A stretch of 64,000 nucleotides of DNA from Clitopilus passeckerianus (lineage: Eukaryota; Basidiomycota; Agaricomycetes; Agaricales; Entolomataceae). Position numbers and translations under genes: made by a program. Below the pieces are notes generated by a model. That model was not told where the DNA came from and did not search any database. It saw only the letters and a list, made by a program, of their open reading frames with translations. Location of the stretch: the NCBI GenBank assembly GCA_944990035.1, contig CALYLX010000011.1, positions 62,001 to 126,000 of the forward strand, written 5' to 3'. This document shows positions 1 to 11,900 of this stretch, one piece after another (the first letter of the stretch is position 1; every line of letters starts with the position of its first letter).

Positions 1-176
1 TGCAGAAAGATCTGGTAGGAACTAGATAAGACTTGAGTCGAGATTGATGGGAGACGCGGGCTAGGCTTGGACTTCGACGAGTGTGGGTAAGTTGCCATCA
101 AGCAACTCCGGAACACTCCGTGTCCTACCACGACTCTCCCGACATTCCTGTCTCAACCGTATCCTCCAAACCCACA

Positions 177-639
177 ATGCACTCCCGAATGCTGGCCACC
201 GTCCTCCGCACCGCTGCTCGTCCAGCTCTCGTCGCCCGGGCTACACCCATGTTCATTCGCCCCGCCTCTTCCCACTCACAAGAGACATTCGAGCAGTTTT
301 CCGACCGCTACGTCAATTTTTTCCAAAACGCCGAAGACCTCTTCGAGGTTCAGCGGGGGCTCAACAACTGCTTCGCACACGATTTGGTTCCGGCACCTAC
401 CGTTATTGAGGCTGCTTTGAGGGCTGCACGACGCGTCAACGACTATTCCACCGCTGTCCGGGTTTTCGAGGGTATCAAGGAGAAGGTCGAGAACAAGCAG
501 CAGTACCAGGCATACCTGGAAGAGCTGAAGCCCGTCCGTGAGGAGCTAGGTATGCAAATATCTGTCAAAAATAGGTTATTTGCTGAGCATCATGTTCCTA
601 GGCATCCAGACCAAGGAGGAGCTCTATGGTTCTTCATAA
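177..639 (+). CDS. COX6: Cytochrome c oxidase subunit VI (mammalian subunit 5A family)
   Basis: Nuclear-encoded matrix-side subunit of mitochondrial complex IV. Two exons, 177-549 and 602-639, are joined over a GTATGC..CTAG intron of 52 bp, giving 136 residues. The first ~38 residues are rich in Arg, Ala and Ser without acidic residues, as in a cleaved mitochondrial presequence. The mature part carries family stretches such as ETFEQFSDRYVNFF, GLNNCFAHDLVPAP and NDYSTAVRVFEGIKEK, and the second exon restores the family-typical end IQTKEELYGSS. The start at 177 is chosen because the in-frame ATG at 81 adds an untypical leader that follows a GTAAG-like 5' splice site. Length matches the family. 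The second exon is too short to be called without splicing. The nearest neighbour is a gene-poor region. Confidence 0.93.
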
Positions 640-3636
640 AACTGCTACCCCTTAGAGTTGGTCAGTTGCACGTGTCATTCCACCTTGCTTGCTTCCGGCT
701 GACAAGACTATAATTTCTCTAGATATACATGATTGTTTGGAGAATACACTATTAGGCAGCCCAATACGAATGTTGTCCCCTGTAATCCGCATATTGACCT
801 TGAATGCACGCAGTCAAACTTCTGACGATCCTTTCATCTCTCATTGGCTGAAACTTTTGTTTGTGAGTGACCTCTGGCCGAGGCAGACAGGTCCAGGCAA
901 CAAACTGGGCCGAACTATTCCCCAACTTTGGCCAGCTATATCGGTTCGACTTTGGGTTCTACCAGAGCTTGAGCGCAAACGCCCGACGCGTCTTTCTTTG
1001 CTACCCGTCATTGCTTCTCTTGCTGCGGTATGATAAAGTACTTTGATAGGTCCTGGGGTGTATCAGTCATGCTCAAATTTCTTGCGAGCTCATTCGGCTC
1101 ATTCGTGACACCGCGATGCAATTTTAGGTTCTCCCCTTGCTCTCCTGACTGTCTAGGTTACGCAGTCATGGCACTTCACGGACCCGACGTGAAGAATGTT
1201 CCAAAACGAGGCGCTTGGAGGACCAGCCGCCTCGGCATTGCACTGGCACATTGTCTCTCCCAATCGCGTTAGGTGCTATGCATCTCACCTAAACCTTCTA
1301 GACCTTATCACAACCGTTCCTTAATCTAATAGAGCTCCAAGTTCCTATGCAGCACAGCACACACTCGAGGTTGCCCTCAGCCCTTCGAACCGAAGAACCT
1401 GAGAGCTTTCACAATTAGCCGCCGGGCTAACGAGCACGTTGTTCCGTTCCCTTTGTCCTTGTTTAATTTCAGTGTCGATGCAATCCTGTGCAAAGCAGGC
1501 ACAGACCCTGTTCCGGCTCGTACTCCGGCTGATCATGACATCATTGTGACGCTTGACGGAACATTATCGAAAACTCGATCCTCCTCCGCCTTCACTGCCT
1601 TCAAACGTGGAATCCCGAATACTGTCCCGAGTCACAGCCTTTGCTTGTACATTGTTCTTCGGCAGATTGGCTAGTAATTATGCACTGCCGTTGTCGATCC
1701 GCCACTGGTAATGAAGGTCTAGATTGCTGAACGTGTTCAATTAGTGTCTTTGGTGTTCGGATACCAGTCTGTAATCTGTTTTTCCTTGGGGTGTTGTTCA
1801 GGATCGTATTCTGAGACAGCCGAATTGCTCGAATACTGCCTATGGAATGAATTGAAGTATGACACGCGACGGCTCACCACTTGAAACGACATGCTTAATT
1901 ATACAAACCAATCGCTCACTAATTTAATCGATGTCGCTTGGCAAATTGCTCATCCTCGAACTCAATGAATTGACTGGGAAAATATGCTATCATTCTGACT
2001 GCGGATGACTACCAAGCTACTAAGGAGAGTTAAACTTTACTTGTGACACATTCATTCGTCCTCGTGAATCACCAGTTTGCCTTGGCATGCTGCTCATCCT
2101 GTAAAGATCAGGAACTACATCCTGCGTGCCGAAGTGCCTATCTATGCTGCCTCTACTGTATGTACTGATGCCATGTGTTGATCGGCCACCACCATTCAAG
2201 GCACCTGATTAAACATACGACCTTAAGCTGGCCATGGGCGATCTTGCGGTGAATATGGCCATTATTATTGACATCGCTAAACCTTCTGGCTCGCTACCGC
2301 TACCGAGAAGTCCAGATCGGTCATATATCGATGGATTTAAATGACAACTACGTCCGAAGTCATATTCCCCGGCGGTTTGTTGGTACTTCTCTAATTCAAC
2401 GGGTATAACGCCTCCTGTCGCCACAGATGCTAGTTTACGAACGTGCGTATGGCTTTGAAGCTTATCTATTTCGATCTGCTCCCTCTTGAGACTGTATACG
2501 TGGACTGATCCGCCAAGTCTCCGAAGTTCAGAATGTATTGACCCCGACCCCCAGAGGTTCGAATAGTTCCCCGCATCCTCGTGAGGTCATCGCTCGTTAT
2601 CATACTGGCTTGAACGAGGTAACGAAGCGTTACATGATTTTCTTACCGTACACTCAAATTCCCCGAGATATCTACTGGCGACGACCAACAGCTCATTGGG
2701 AACGGTGGCGACGCCTTCAAGCGCTCGATTCTATTTCATGATGCTTTTCATACGTCATACTCGGCCTGTTAACCATGGTCTGCAACGTGCTCGCAGATAT
2801 GTTTATGCTTTGTGGACTTCCTCATCGAATTTCTAGCGTTGACAGGTCTGCCTGGCGCGCTCCAATAACTCATGGTGCTCGGTGGGTCGCGCCGAGGTCT
2901 ACCGAGACTAAATGTGTTTTATCCCTGACCTTCCCCTCCAGTATTATTATCTTGAATTGGAATGTTCGATTTCTACATGTCCTTTCCAGTCATCCCGCCC
3001 TAAACAGTGGTGGAAAATGCCGAACACTCTTGTCCTGCTACTGTATTGGGGGTACACGGACTTGACTTCCACATCAGAAACCATCCTTCAATCAGTGAAT
3101 CTGGCTTTGACCCCTTCTGTATGCTTCCCAGTTTAGCTCAGTACGTTTCTGCTTCCATCACAAGACAGCGTGTGTTTGTTTCCCCACTCACTGCGCTTTC
3201 TTAGATCTGATGCCCCGCATTGTGCCTCCATCCCTGCTCACTGTGTCGTCAACTCTAGGCCAATAGACCGCTCTTCCATACCTTAAAACCCACCTCACCG
3301 CCTCTGATACTCCAAGCTCCCCCTCGGTCAATCCATGGGGATCAACACAGCTCGTGACGCATCCCGGGTCCAGGCCAACCTAAAAAGTCAAACTTGACAG
3401 TGACTTTCATTGGCCGGTGTCCTCGCACTGCCTTCTTTTCCTGGAAGTGCCGTACAGATCAGATGCTAGATGAACAGTCGAAGTCCCACTCGCGATAACG
3501 CCATCAACAGTGTGACTTCTTCTGATCTGCATCGGGGCAATCAGGATATTGGGCTCTGCAACGTGGACTTAACATAGGCACTGAAGTACTCACCACCCCT
3601 TTGCCAGTACATGCCAGACAGTCGCCAACAGAGGGG
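640..3636. other. Gene-poor region
   Basis: About 3 kb downstream of COX6. All open frames are short, overlap in several frames and show no recognisable domain or consistent splice structure. I see no RNA gene. It reads as intergenic or heavily decayed DNA. Confidence 0.5.
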
Positions 3637-3993
3637 CTACTCGAACTCAATTGGCTGGGTTCGAAATCGCGACGACGTGTAGTTGGTTTCTAATGCTCGA
3701 GCTTCTCGAAGCCTGACGGCGCTAGCGCTCTGCAAATCCTGCTGAGGCAACCGGATGGTTCTGCTTCCTTGGGCGTGCCTTTCGATGTCTTCGTTGCTTT
3801 CTGTCAAGGGCTCAGATGACCTCGGCCGTACCGTTACTTGTCCGCTCAAGACATTCGGGGCCGCACTTCCCACCTCTGGATAAGACAACGAGACCTCACA
3901 TGCTTGCTCATCGTCGTTCGGAAACTTGGTGGAAATGCCTTCGCCATGAGCGTGACTGACCGACGCCCCTCGCGAATCCTGTCTATCAGTCAT
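3637..3993 (-). CDS. Hypothetical protein (weak)
   Basis: An uninterrupted ATG-to-stop frame of 118 residues, the longest in this part of the gene-poor region. The product is polar and apparently disordered, with many Ser, Arg, Glu and Gln. No signal peptide, membrane segment or known motif is visible. It could be a small real gene, a terminal exon of a larger decayed gene, or chance. I do not recognise it. Confidence 0.22.
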   Translation of the reverse strand: MTDRQDSRGASVSHAHGEGISTKFPNDDEQACEVSLSYPEVGSAAPNVLSGQVTVRPRSSEPLTESNEDIERHAQGSRTIRLPQQDLQSASAVRLREARALETNYTSSRFRTQPIEFE

Positions 3994-5536
3994 GCTTTCT
4001 GGGGTTAATCTGGGGAACGGTGGTGTGACTATGGCTAGGGACGGTTCGGTGCATTATCTCTCACATCGGTAACATAACAAAGCAAGGAAAACATACGTAG
4101 CGGCGACGCCACAGGAAAGTCTTTCCCAATGGTAAGGTAAACAACGACGACCATGACTGAGACTTAATTGAAACTGTCAAAAAGACTCTCGCAGTTGTGC
4201 GAGATACCTCTACAAATCTGGTCTTATTCTGTTTTCTCCGACGGCAGCCGTCGGTCTGGTGAGCTGCTTATGGATAGAATGTACCGGTGTAGAACCTCTG
4301 GAAGCTAAGAGGCTGAACTTAGGTCTGGACTTCCCACACATACATAGAACACTGTAGATCATCGTTCCATCCTTTCAATCGTACTTTCTTCTGATACATT
4401 TGGCATTCTACATCGGAATGAGCCTAGGGTTGTCCGAGATGGAGCGCTAGAACCTGGCCCTCAGTACAAGTGATGTGTTTTCACCATCCCTAACGCCCTT
4501 ATCTCTGTACTAAGGACATTGAAGGTGGCACGACCATTCGGCATCTTGGTCGAGTCCGAGACTGCATATTCTCAGAAGGAACACCAGAAGCTTGATGCCC
4601 CGGGTCCTTATCTACCTCGCCTACGGTAGAGAGGTTCTTTGTTCAATGATATGTCGTGATGGTGGCTGCCACCAGTGGATTCGCGCTCTCCACAGCTCAT
4701 TTTGCAAATCGGCAACTAATATGGGAAGTGATGGCTACCAATGGCCTCTCGTGCCCGCAGAGGAGTGAGAATACACCAATGGAATCGAAGGGTGGGAAGT
4801 GTATTGTCAGTGCGCTAATAGAGCTGCTCATCACTGGAGTACGTTCGACAGGACCCTCGTCTAACACCAGGAAACATGCCATCATGCTCGTACGCCACGA
4901 AAGAGAAGATCTATTCACAGGTAAAGCCTGTTAATTGAATAAGATCTCCCAACTCCTGAAGGTACGAACAAAAGTTGGAGTAGAGAGGCGCTTTGGAAGA
5001 TCATGATCGCCTAGAATGTGTAGCGACTTGTTCCTATAGTGCGGCCTTGATCCAATAAGCGTGAAGTCACTGAAATCGGTAGTACGTTATATGTGCGATG
5101 ATATCATGTCTCCTCATGCAATTCAAAGCCAGTCTCTTGAACCTCCAAGGTACCCCCCACTGTTCATTCTTCGTTGGAGTCGAAGAAAGAGTCTACTCCC
5201 CGCAGAAAAGCTTGGGGACGTCATGAGGCGTAGAGATATCGCAGAGCACTGCAACCATGTTATGGGTAAGGCTATCGAAATGTGAGGGGGAGTATGCCCC
5301 AGAGTTGACGTATTGGAGAAAGTGGTGTTGTGTCGGGTGCTTCGCTCTTATCATAACATGCTTCTACGACGTTCTGGAGAAGGTCAAGTACGAAAGGCAC
5401 AGTAACAAGCCCAGTCGAGATTTCTCCGCGCAGGTCGGACACACGATTTCTCTCACCAACACCTCTAATCCATCGGCCGATCCTTCAATGTTCAACCCGC
5501 CTTCATGTACCTATCGCCTATACGACCCTTCATCCC
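3994..5536. other. Gene-poor region left of the TIR element
   Basis: No gene can be supported here. Short frames lie on both strands without domain, splice pattern or codon bias. It ends at the left terminal inverted repeat. Confidence 0.45.
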
Positions 5537-5643
5537 CATATTATGGGATAAATCTATAGAGGAACCCCAATTTGGCGTGAACCCTTCTCATGAACCCCTT
5601 GACTAAGCTGATCGCCGAGTCCCCGCATCAGGCTGGGTTTGAA
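5537..5643 (+). repeat. Left terminal inverted repeat
   Basis: Reverse complement of 6709-6815 with only a handful of mismatches: one in the tip palindrome (CATATT against CATAAT) and a few near the inner end, around the CCGAGTCCCCGCAT segment. The long core from ATGGGATAAATC through GCTGATCGCCGAG matches exactly by eye. Confidence 0.88.
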
Positions 5644-6708
5644 AGTAGGCAATGGGCTTAACGTTCGTTGAGAACATCGAGTTGCATCCAGCATTGCTTT
5701 TTGGCTTATGGAAACTTCTTTGAAGTGCCCTTCTCTCAATATATACATTAGAATTACATGACTTATAGGCCTTTTAGTTGGATAAATGCATCCTACCTAA
5801 GGTATGACCTAAAAACGACACATAAGACGTGATGAGCACACCTGTATCACTTGTAAACTGTTAAGTATTGGATGGTTGTAGGTCAGCGGCACAGCAACTA
5901 GCCATGAGGCATATCTAAGTGCAACGCGTAACACAAAGGGTGGGAGAGTGGGCAAGGGAAAGCGACCTTGGCGAGATCTTCTGCAAGAAAATGAAGTTCT
6001 GCGTATGATCCAAGGCAATCCAAGGCGTAGGTCGATGTCCGGACGTGAGGGAGAGGTAGAGACAGTAATTTTAGGTCATATAATTGTAGCACACAATCCG
6101 AGAGCTATCGATGATTATCGAAGATCTTCATTATTTTCACGGAGGCACTTAAATGTTAGGAAGTCGAGACAACTCTGCTCGAGTCCGTCAAAGCTTTTCG
6201 CAACCTCTGTTGCGCAAGTATCAGGTTGCCTCTCGGTACTAGTGACACTACTATTTCAAGCATCTTCACCTCTGTTGGTGTTCATGTCTCGTTTCTGAGC
6301 AATCCGATGCCCTAGCACGTTCAACTGCAAATCATGATAGTCAATGATTACCTGCCAGTGGAAAAGAGGTTAAGTATCGAAAAGACGACAAAAGCACGCA
6401 AATTCTAGCTACATAGCATTCCTCCTTGTGGCTAATAGATGAGAAATTTTACTTTTCTACAAGTTCATCGCCCGCCACATACAAATATCATCATGATTCA
6501 GGTTGGATTCCTGTGAGTCGAGGAAGTATAGGCACGTTAAGCTCGAGAAAACCCGCTTCTGAGCAGCCCGGCCGATTATTAAGTTATTATTATCGCAATT
6601 TAAACACGTAACTTTATTCTTCGCTAAATTACGACAGCAGAAACCCAACGGTCTGCCATGACGAACAAGAACGTTGCTTGAGGGATGGGAAGACCTCTGC
6701 TCGTCACA

Positions 6709-6815
6709 TTCAAACCCAGCCTGATGCGTTGGCTCGGCGATCAGCTTAGTCAAGGGGTTCATGAGAAGGGTTCACGCCAAATTGGGGTTCCTCTATAGAT
6801 TTATCCCATATTATG
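6709..6815 (-). repeat. Right terminal inverted repeat
   Basis: Reverse-complement partner of 5537-5643. It ends outward in the same ATGGGATAAATC tip. The high identity between the two arms points to fairly recent activity compared with the degraded surroundings. Confidence 0.88.
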
Positions 6816-8221
6816 GAGAGTAATTTACGGTTTTGCAGTATCCTTACGCCACATGCACGGACCCCCAACGATAAGCCAAGCAAATTTCCACCCAAGCGTG
6901 TCGGCCCGCGCTCCGCTCCCGAAACCCTTAATTTTCTTCCTGCCAATCCATCTGTTCCTAGTAACTCCTCATCTAATCCTTTACATGAAGTTTTCGAGGG
7001 CCCAATCTAAAACTGTCAGGCCCGCTGACAGTATGACAGATAGCAGTGCACTTCGGACCCTTCCTGACACCTCCACCCACGTCCATCTCCATCTCCATCA
7101 CCGGCTACACTCACAATACAGTCAGTCAGTTACCCATTGTCAACCTTTGTTACCCATGATCAAGTGTCGGTTCCCGGTGTAAGTCAATGCCTGAATGAAT
7201 CTCCTGTTCTCCAAGCGAGACCGCGACAACACTCAGAGAAATTCCATCTCCAAGTAACCCTCTGATTGGGGTCGGTGCCCTTGACAGGCCGACCACATGG
7301 AATGGGGCGCGCTACCACCGCTCGCCGATACAGTAGTCGACTCACCCAATTGCAATCTTCTTTATCTACATGAGGTTATGCATACGGCCTAGCGTCCATT
7401 TTTGGTGCACCGACTCGAATCTTCGCAGTGATCAACCTGGAGGGGAAGATCGGGTTTAGCGTTCTGGCACAACTGCTTTGCTTGAACTGAGGTATAGCGT
7501 GTTGTTACCTTGTCTTGTTGAATAATGGAAGAATGTATCTACGAAGTTACATACCCATCTATCAGACTTCGACTCTATTGTATTAGGACTTCGATAAATT
7601 CCAATGTCAGATCAGAACCTCGCCACAATCACACCGGAAACGTTCAAAAGACCACTAAATATATATTGCTGGATACGATTCATTGCCAAATAATGTGCGT
7701 AAATTGCGTAGGTAGCTACGTGATGTATGTATATGAGAGGTAACTGATAGAGCATGGGTGGTAACTAGTAACTAGATGATTTCTGAATCCAGAATTTTCG
7801 GAGAGTTGAATCGAAAATGACCAAAAAATGAGTATGGAGAGATATGATCATGAGAGAAGGAGAAGACGGGAGGAATTGCAGTAAGTATACACAGCTGAGT
7901 GCGAGAAAGATGAATGGAGAGGAAAGATTATCGAGTGGGGAAGAGATGACAGATAGAGGAGAAATGATAATGTACACTGAGAAGAAAAGAATGAGGAAGT
8001 TCGAGTAGATATACACAGATAGGTAATCGAGTAAGATTGAGAGAGAAATAGGCGGAAAAGGTATTCAGTCCTAAGCAAAGCAAGAGAAAATCGAAAGAAA
8101 GAAGAAATATAATGATATCCACCAGAGACCATCCATCCACTGCGCAAGCCTCCACGACCGCTCCTATCCTTTCATCCATTCATGTTCGTCATCATCATCA
8201 TCAAATCATAGCATAGTCACT
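6816..8221. other. Intergenic; purine-rich 3' flank of the CBM21 gene
   Basis: No gene is supported. From about 7800 to 8120 the + strand is strongly enriched in A and G (many GAGAGAA, GAAGAGA blocks). In the sense of the minus-strand gene ending at 8222 this is a pyrimidine-rich 3' untranslated or downstream region. Confidence 0.5.
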
Positions 8222-11200
8222 TCATCCTCGAACATCCCCAACGCTGACCGCCCCAGGCCCTTGAGCAAAGCACCACTTCTTCACGAACGCCTGGTAGGCC
8301 GAATCTGTCGCGACACTTCCGGGGCTCAGTGGAGGCTCTAAGGGCGAAGGGCTTCTCGAACCGTGTGGACTTCCCCTAGGACTTCCGCGAGGAGAAGTCA
8401 CAGGCGAGCTCAAAGGAGACGAGGTGTAAGGCTTGTTCGTGATATGGTGAGGGAGCGCAGGCGCAGGTCCGGAAGCAGCAGCGGCCTTCGCAAGTTCAGG
8501 TATACTCTCCAAACTCGACTCCCTCGACATCGTCCCAGGTCGTTTGATAGCAGCTCGGTTCAGAGCGGCATTCGACAACGGGGAGTGCGGTCGCTTTGGC
8601 TTGTTCTCGCTATTGCCGTTATGAGAATCGACGAGGCGGCGAAGAGAAGCGGGTTGAGGGGATGGTTGCCTAAGCTTGAAGGTCGTCGCTGCAGGTGAAG
8701 AAGGTCCATCCTCAGTCCCCGGAGTGATTGTCGAAGCGTTCGAAGAAGGGGAAGGGCTAACAAGCCCGACATGTTCCTCCCTCTCCTCTTCTCCCTGATC
8801 CTTCTCCGCATCAAACCTCCTTTGCGCACCCCAAGGCCAGTAGAGGCTGAAGCCGCCATCTTGCTGGTGCGAGTCTTGTCGCTGGTGCTGCATGTGCTTG
8901 GCAGCTGCATCGTCTTCTCCATGAGAGCGTGAGTGATAGGGTGAATAATGTCCATCCATCTCCGCTCCTATGTCGGCCTGTGGCTCACCAACGATCGTGG
9001 CTGGGAAGCCGCCGAACATTCCTGCGAAGGACATGGTACCGGGTGGGGAGTGCGAATGGTCGAAAGCAAATGAGGAGAACTCGACAACGGGTGACATGAG
9101 AGGGGAAAGAAGAGGTGGAGTTTCTGACGTAGAGTTAGAAGATGTCGAGGAGGTATCCGATTTGTCGTCGTCATTTCCTCCAGCTGTGGTAGCAGTTGAG
9201 GTGGGATTCGCGGTCGCCGTTGAAACCCCAGAGATGGTTGACGAAGGTGCACCCCACCTCCTCCCAAAACCACTTCCGCCTCCAAATCGCATCAACTCCG
9301 GGCTCGTGCTCATTCCAGGACTGGAGCTAAGCATGCTGACGCCAGGTCCACCCTCCGCAGCGACGTTCATATTCATCATGCTGGGTGTGATCTCCCTGGC
9401 GCCCGTGGGGGTGGTAGCAGAAGCAGGGATAGCACTAGTCGAAGCGCTTCTCTCCCTCTCCTGAGCACCGGGAGCAGGGCCGAGGCCAATCGAGTTCGAC
9501 GTCGTTGTTGCTCCGGTATTGGGTTCCAAGGAGGGCGACGCGCTCCTCGACCGTTGCATTACAGGGGGTGGTGTATGAGCAGGCGCCGACACCTTCGGAG
9601 CAGCATAGTTCTTCAAACTCAACCCTCTCAAATGCTGCAACGTCGTCTTCGCCCTGGCATTTGCGGTCTCTTTCGCCATCTGTGCCTGCTGCTGCGCCGT
9701 CGGTCGGCTAAGAGCTGGTGCGAGCGGAGGTTGTGGCGGGAAGTACGAGTTGGCAGGAGGCGAGGCAGGGGAGAAGGTTATCGTGGGAGCACCGACGGAA
9801 GGCTTGGTTATAGGGAAGGGGTATGAACCTGGAGACGACAAAAGTGAGTATATGCGTGGATATATGCGCATGTAGTCGACGAAAATACATACCACCGTTC
9901 TTCCTCTCTCTTTCCATTCCCCTCAAACCAAGCTCGTTCTTTCCTCCCTTCTTGATCCGCGCTTCCTCCTCTTCATCACTACTGTCGACCTCAAATGCCT
10001 TCTTCTTGCCATTGGTTGCTTCCTGCGTCGGTGTCGGCGTCTCGGTGGAGGTATTAAGGGTAAGACTGGGCTTCGACGTGGCTTCAATCTCCTTCGTCCT
10101 GAACAACACCCTATAATTTCCACCGTTGTTGTTATCCCACCATTCCCCAGCCTGACCAGCGACAACACCCATCTTCGTCATACCCATCTCCCACTCTCCC
10201 GCACTTGCTCTCTTCGCAGCCATCGCCAGAGACAACGACGAAGCCGCGGAGCCAGACATTGACCCATTGGATACCAGAGCAGCGAAGCTAGCGAGATCAT
10301 CCAGAGAATGGGCGCGAGTGTGGACGTACGGCACTGAATAGCGTGCGACCATCCACATAGTTCTCGAGCCCAGCGAGGGCGCATAGTCGTCCAGCTTGAT
10401 CTGGAACGAGAATCGGTCCCATGTGGGGGTAGTTGATGCCTTATTCTCCTTGTCGTCGTCATCGTCGGATGCGGGTGGTGTTGTGGTGTCGGCATCGACT
10501 GAAGCCAGGCCATCGCCAGCTTTGAAGAACTTCCTGGGGAGCGAACCGAGGGAGGTAACGTGGTGGGCGACGACTTCGGATGTGGTTTCCCATTCGTCGA
10601 GTGTGAATCGCACTGCCACAGTCTTCTCGAATGCAAGGTTCCTCACCAACAGACTACCGCGAAGCGTGACCTGTGGGGAACCGGTGGGGGTGGGCGAAGT
10701 AGGTGAGGTAGGCGAGGGAGAGGCTGATGATGAAGCCGACACGAGAGTCAACGATTCGAGATGAACGTTCCCATAGACCGAAGGCGAATGGGAGGGTATG
10801 GCCGAACACTTTAGATTGTCCAACTCCCAGACCTTCTTGACCTTCTTCTGGGATGCCGAAGTGGACATGGACGACGGATTGAGAGTAGGAGCTGCAGTCG
10901 GCGCACCCGAAGGTAAAGTCTGACTCCTGCTCCTCGCCGGCAACTTAGTCATCCTGGGGAACGGCATAGAGCTGCTCCCAGCCACAGCAAAGTTGGCACT
11001 GGACATCGCACTCGGCTGTCTGAAGTACTCCCTGTCCGTCTCAGTCTCCGTCTCGGTATCTTCCATAGATTGGGAGAGTGGGAGGGAGATAGACGCTGGC
11101 CGTGCCGACCGGGAATAGATTCGGACCGAAGCCAACTGTTGCCCCTCTTCTTCCCGAGGAAAGTGGACATTTTTATGTGGTGTCGCAGGGGTGGTTGGCG

Positions 11201-11843
11201 TAGATATTGACGAAGAAGAAGAGGAATAAGAAGGTCCCGGGGTGTTGGGAGCAGAAGCGTGACGGGTGTGGGCTGGAGAGTGGGTGGGCGAGATGGCCGG
11301 GGATGATGACGATGACTTCAGTGAAGATTTGAGGGGCTTGCCGTTAGAAAGGAAGATGGGGGTAGAATTGGTTCGTGGAAAGTTAGGGCGGGGTGAATTC
11401 GTCCCAGACGAGAGATTAGACGCAGAGTGGACATTAGGTGATAGTAACTGCGGCGAATAAGTTTTAATCGGCGAGCCCTTAGAAGATGGAAACGGAACGT
11501 TGCCCGACCCAGCTGTGCTCAACGACAACGTCGGTGAGAGCCTAGCTTTTAGCTTAACGGGTGGGTAGGGGTGGCTTCCGTGGTCAGAGTCAGACTCTGA
11601 GTCGGATTGCGACGACGTTTCTTGGTCGTTTTTAAAGTGGAACTTGGGTCCTCCATGGGGAGTCGTTGTGAATGTTCCAGTACTAGCTGTACGGTGGCCG
11701 TGCCCTCGTGAAGGCACGCCTAAAGGTGCGAATGCTCCTGGACCAGAAGGAGCATCTGAGTAGGAGCGACGGTGACGTGCTCTACCGGGAGAGTGGACGG
11801 GAAGAGTAGGTGAGGGTGCCTGTGCAGGAGGCGCGTAAGGCAT
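8222..11843 (-). CDS. Glycogen-targeting regulatory subunit of protein phosphatase 1 (CBM21 protein)
   Basis: Predicted to tether PP1 to glycogen and so favour dephosphorylation of glycogen synthase, as Gac1/Pig1 and PPP1R3 proteins do. Exons 9893-11843 and 8222-9828 join over a 64-bp GTATGT..CAG intron, giving 1185 residues. Residues ~1-220 are Ser/Pro/Thr-rich. At ~223 the motif KNVHF fits the PP1-docking consensus RVxF. A CBM21-like domain spans ~338-582, starting VWELDNLKC, with RNLAFEKTVAVRFTLDEW and TMWMVARY, ending at WWDNNNGGNYRVLFR. Two Ser/Thr/Glu/Asp-rich loops interrupt the domain, one with DDDDDKE. The C-terminal ~550 residues are low-complexity Ser/Pro/Ala with repeated SPRGSP units. 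A probable 5'UTR intron lies at 11850-11900. Known: CBM21 plus RVxF defines the family. Inferred: glycogen rather than another glucan as the target. Confidence 0.87.
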
Positions 11844-11900
11844 CGTTGACTAGAGCAGGGTCAGTACGTGCGAGTACGTTGACTATATGCGCGTACTCAC

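Larger units (their letters stand above)
5537..6815. mobile_element. Non-autonomous DNA transposon with ~107-bp terminal inverted repeats
   Basis: The segment is bounded by two nearly identical sequences in inverted orientation. Both tips carry an AT-rich palindrome-like end followed by ATGGGATAAATCTATAG. The ~1.06-kb interior is AT-rich and holds only short frames without transposase motifs, so the element would depend on a transposase encoded elsewhere. Interior sequence just inside the repeats does not pair, so this is not one long hairpin. I cannot define a target-site duplication with confidence. A palindrome-rich dispersed repeat unrelated to transposition is the alternative. Confidence 0.72.

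Noticed and set aside
8970..9464. 164-residue frame on + inside the CBM21 gene
   Set aside because: Antisense shadow of the low-complexity coding exon on the minus strand.
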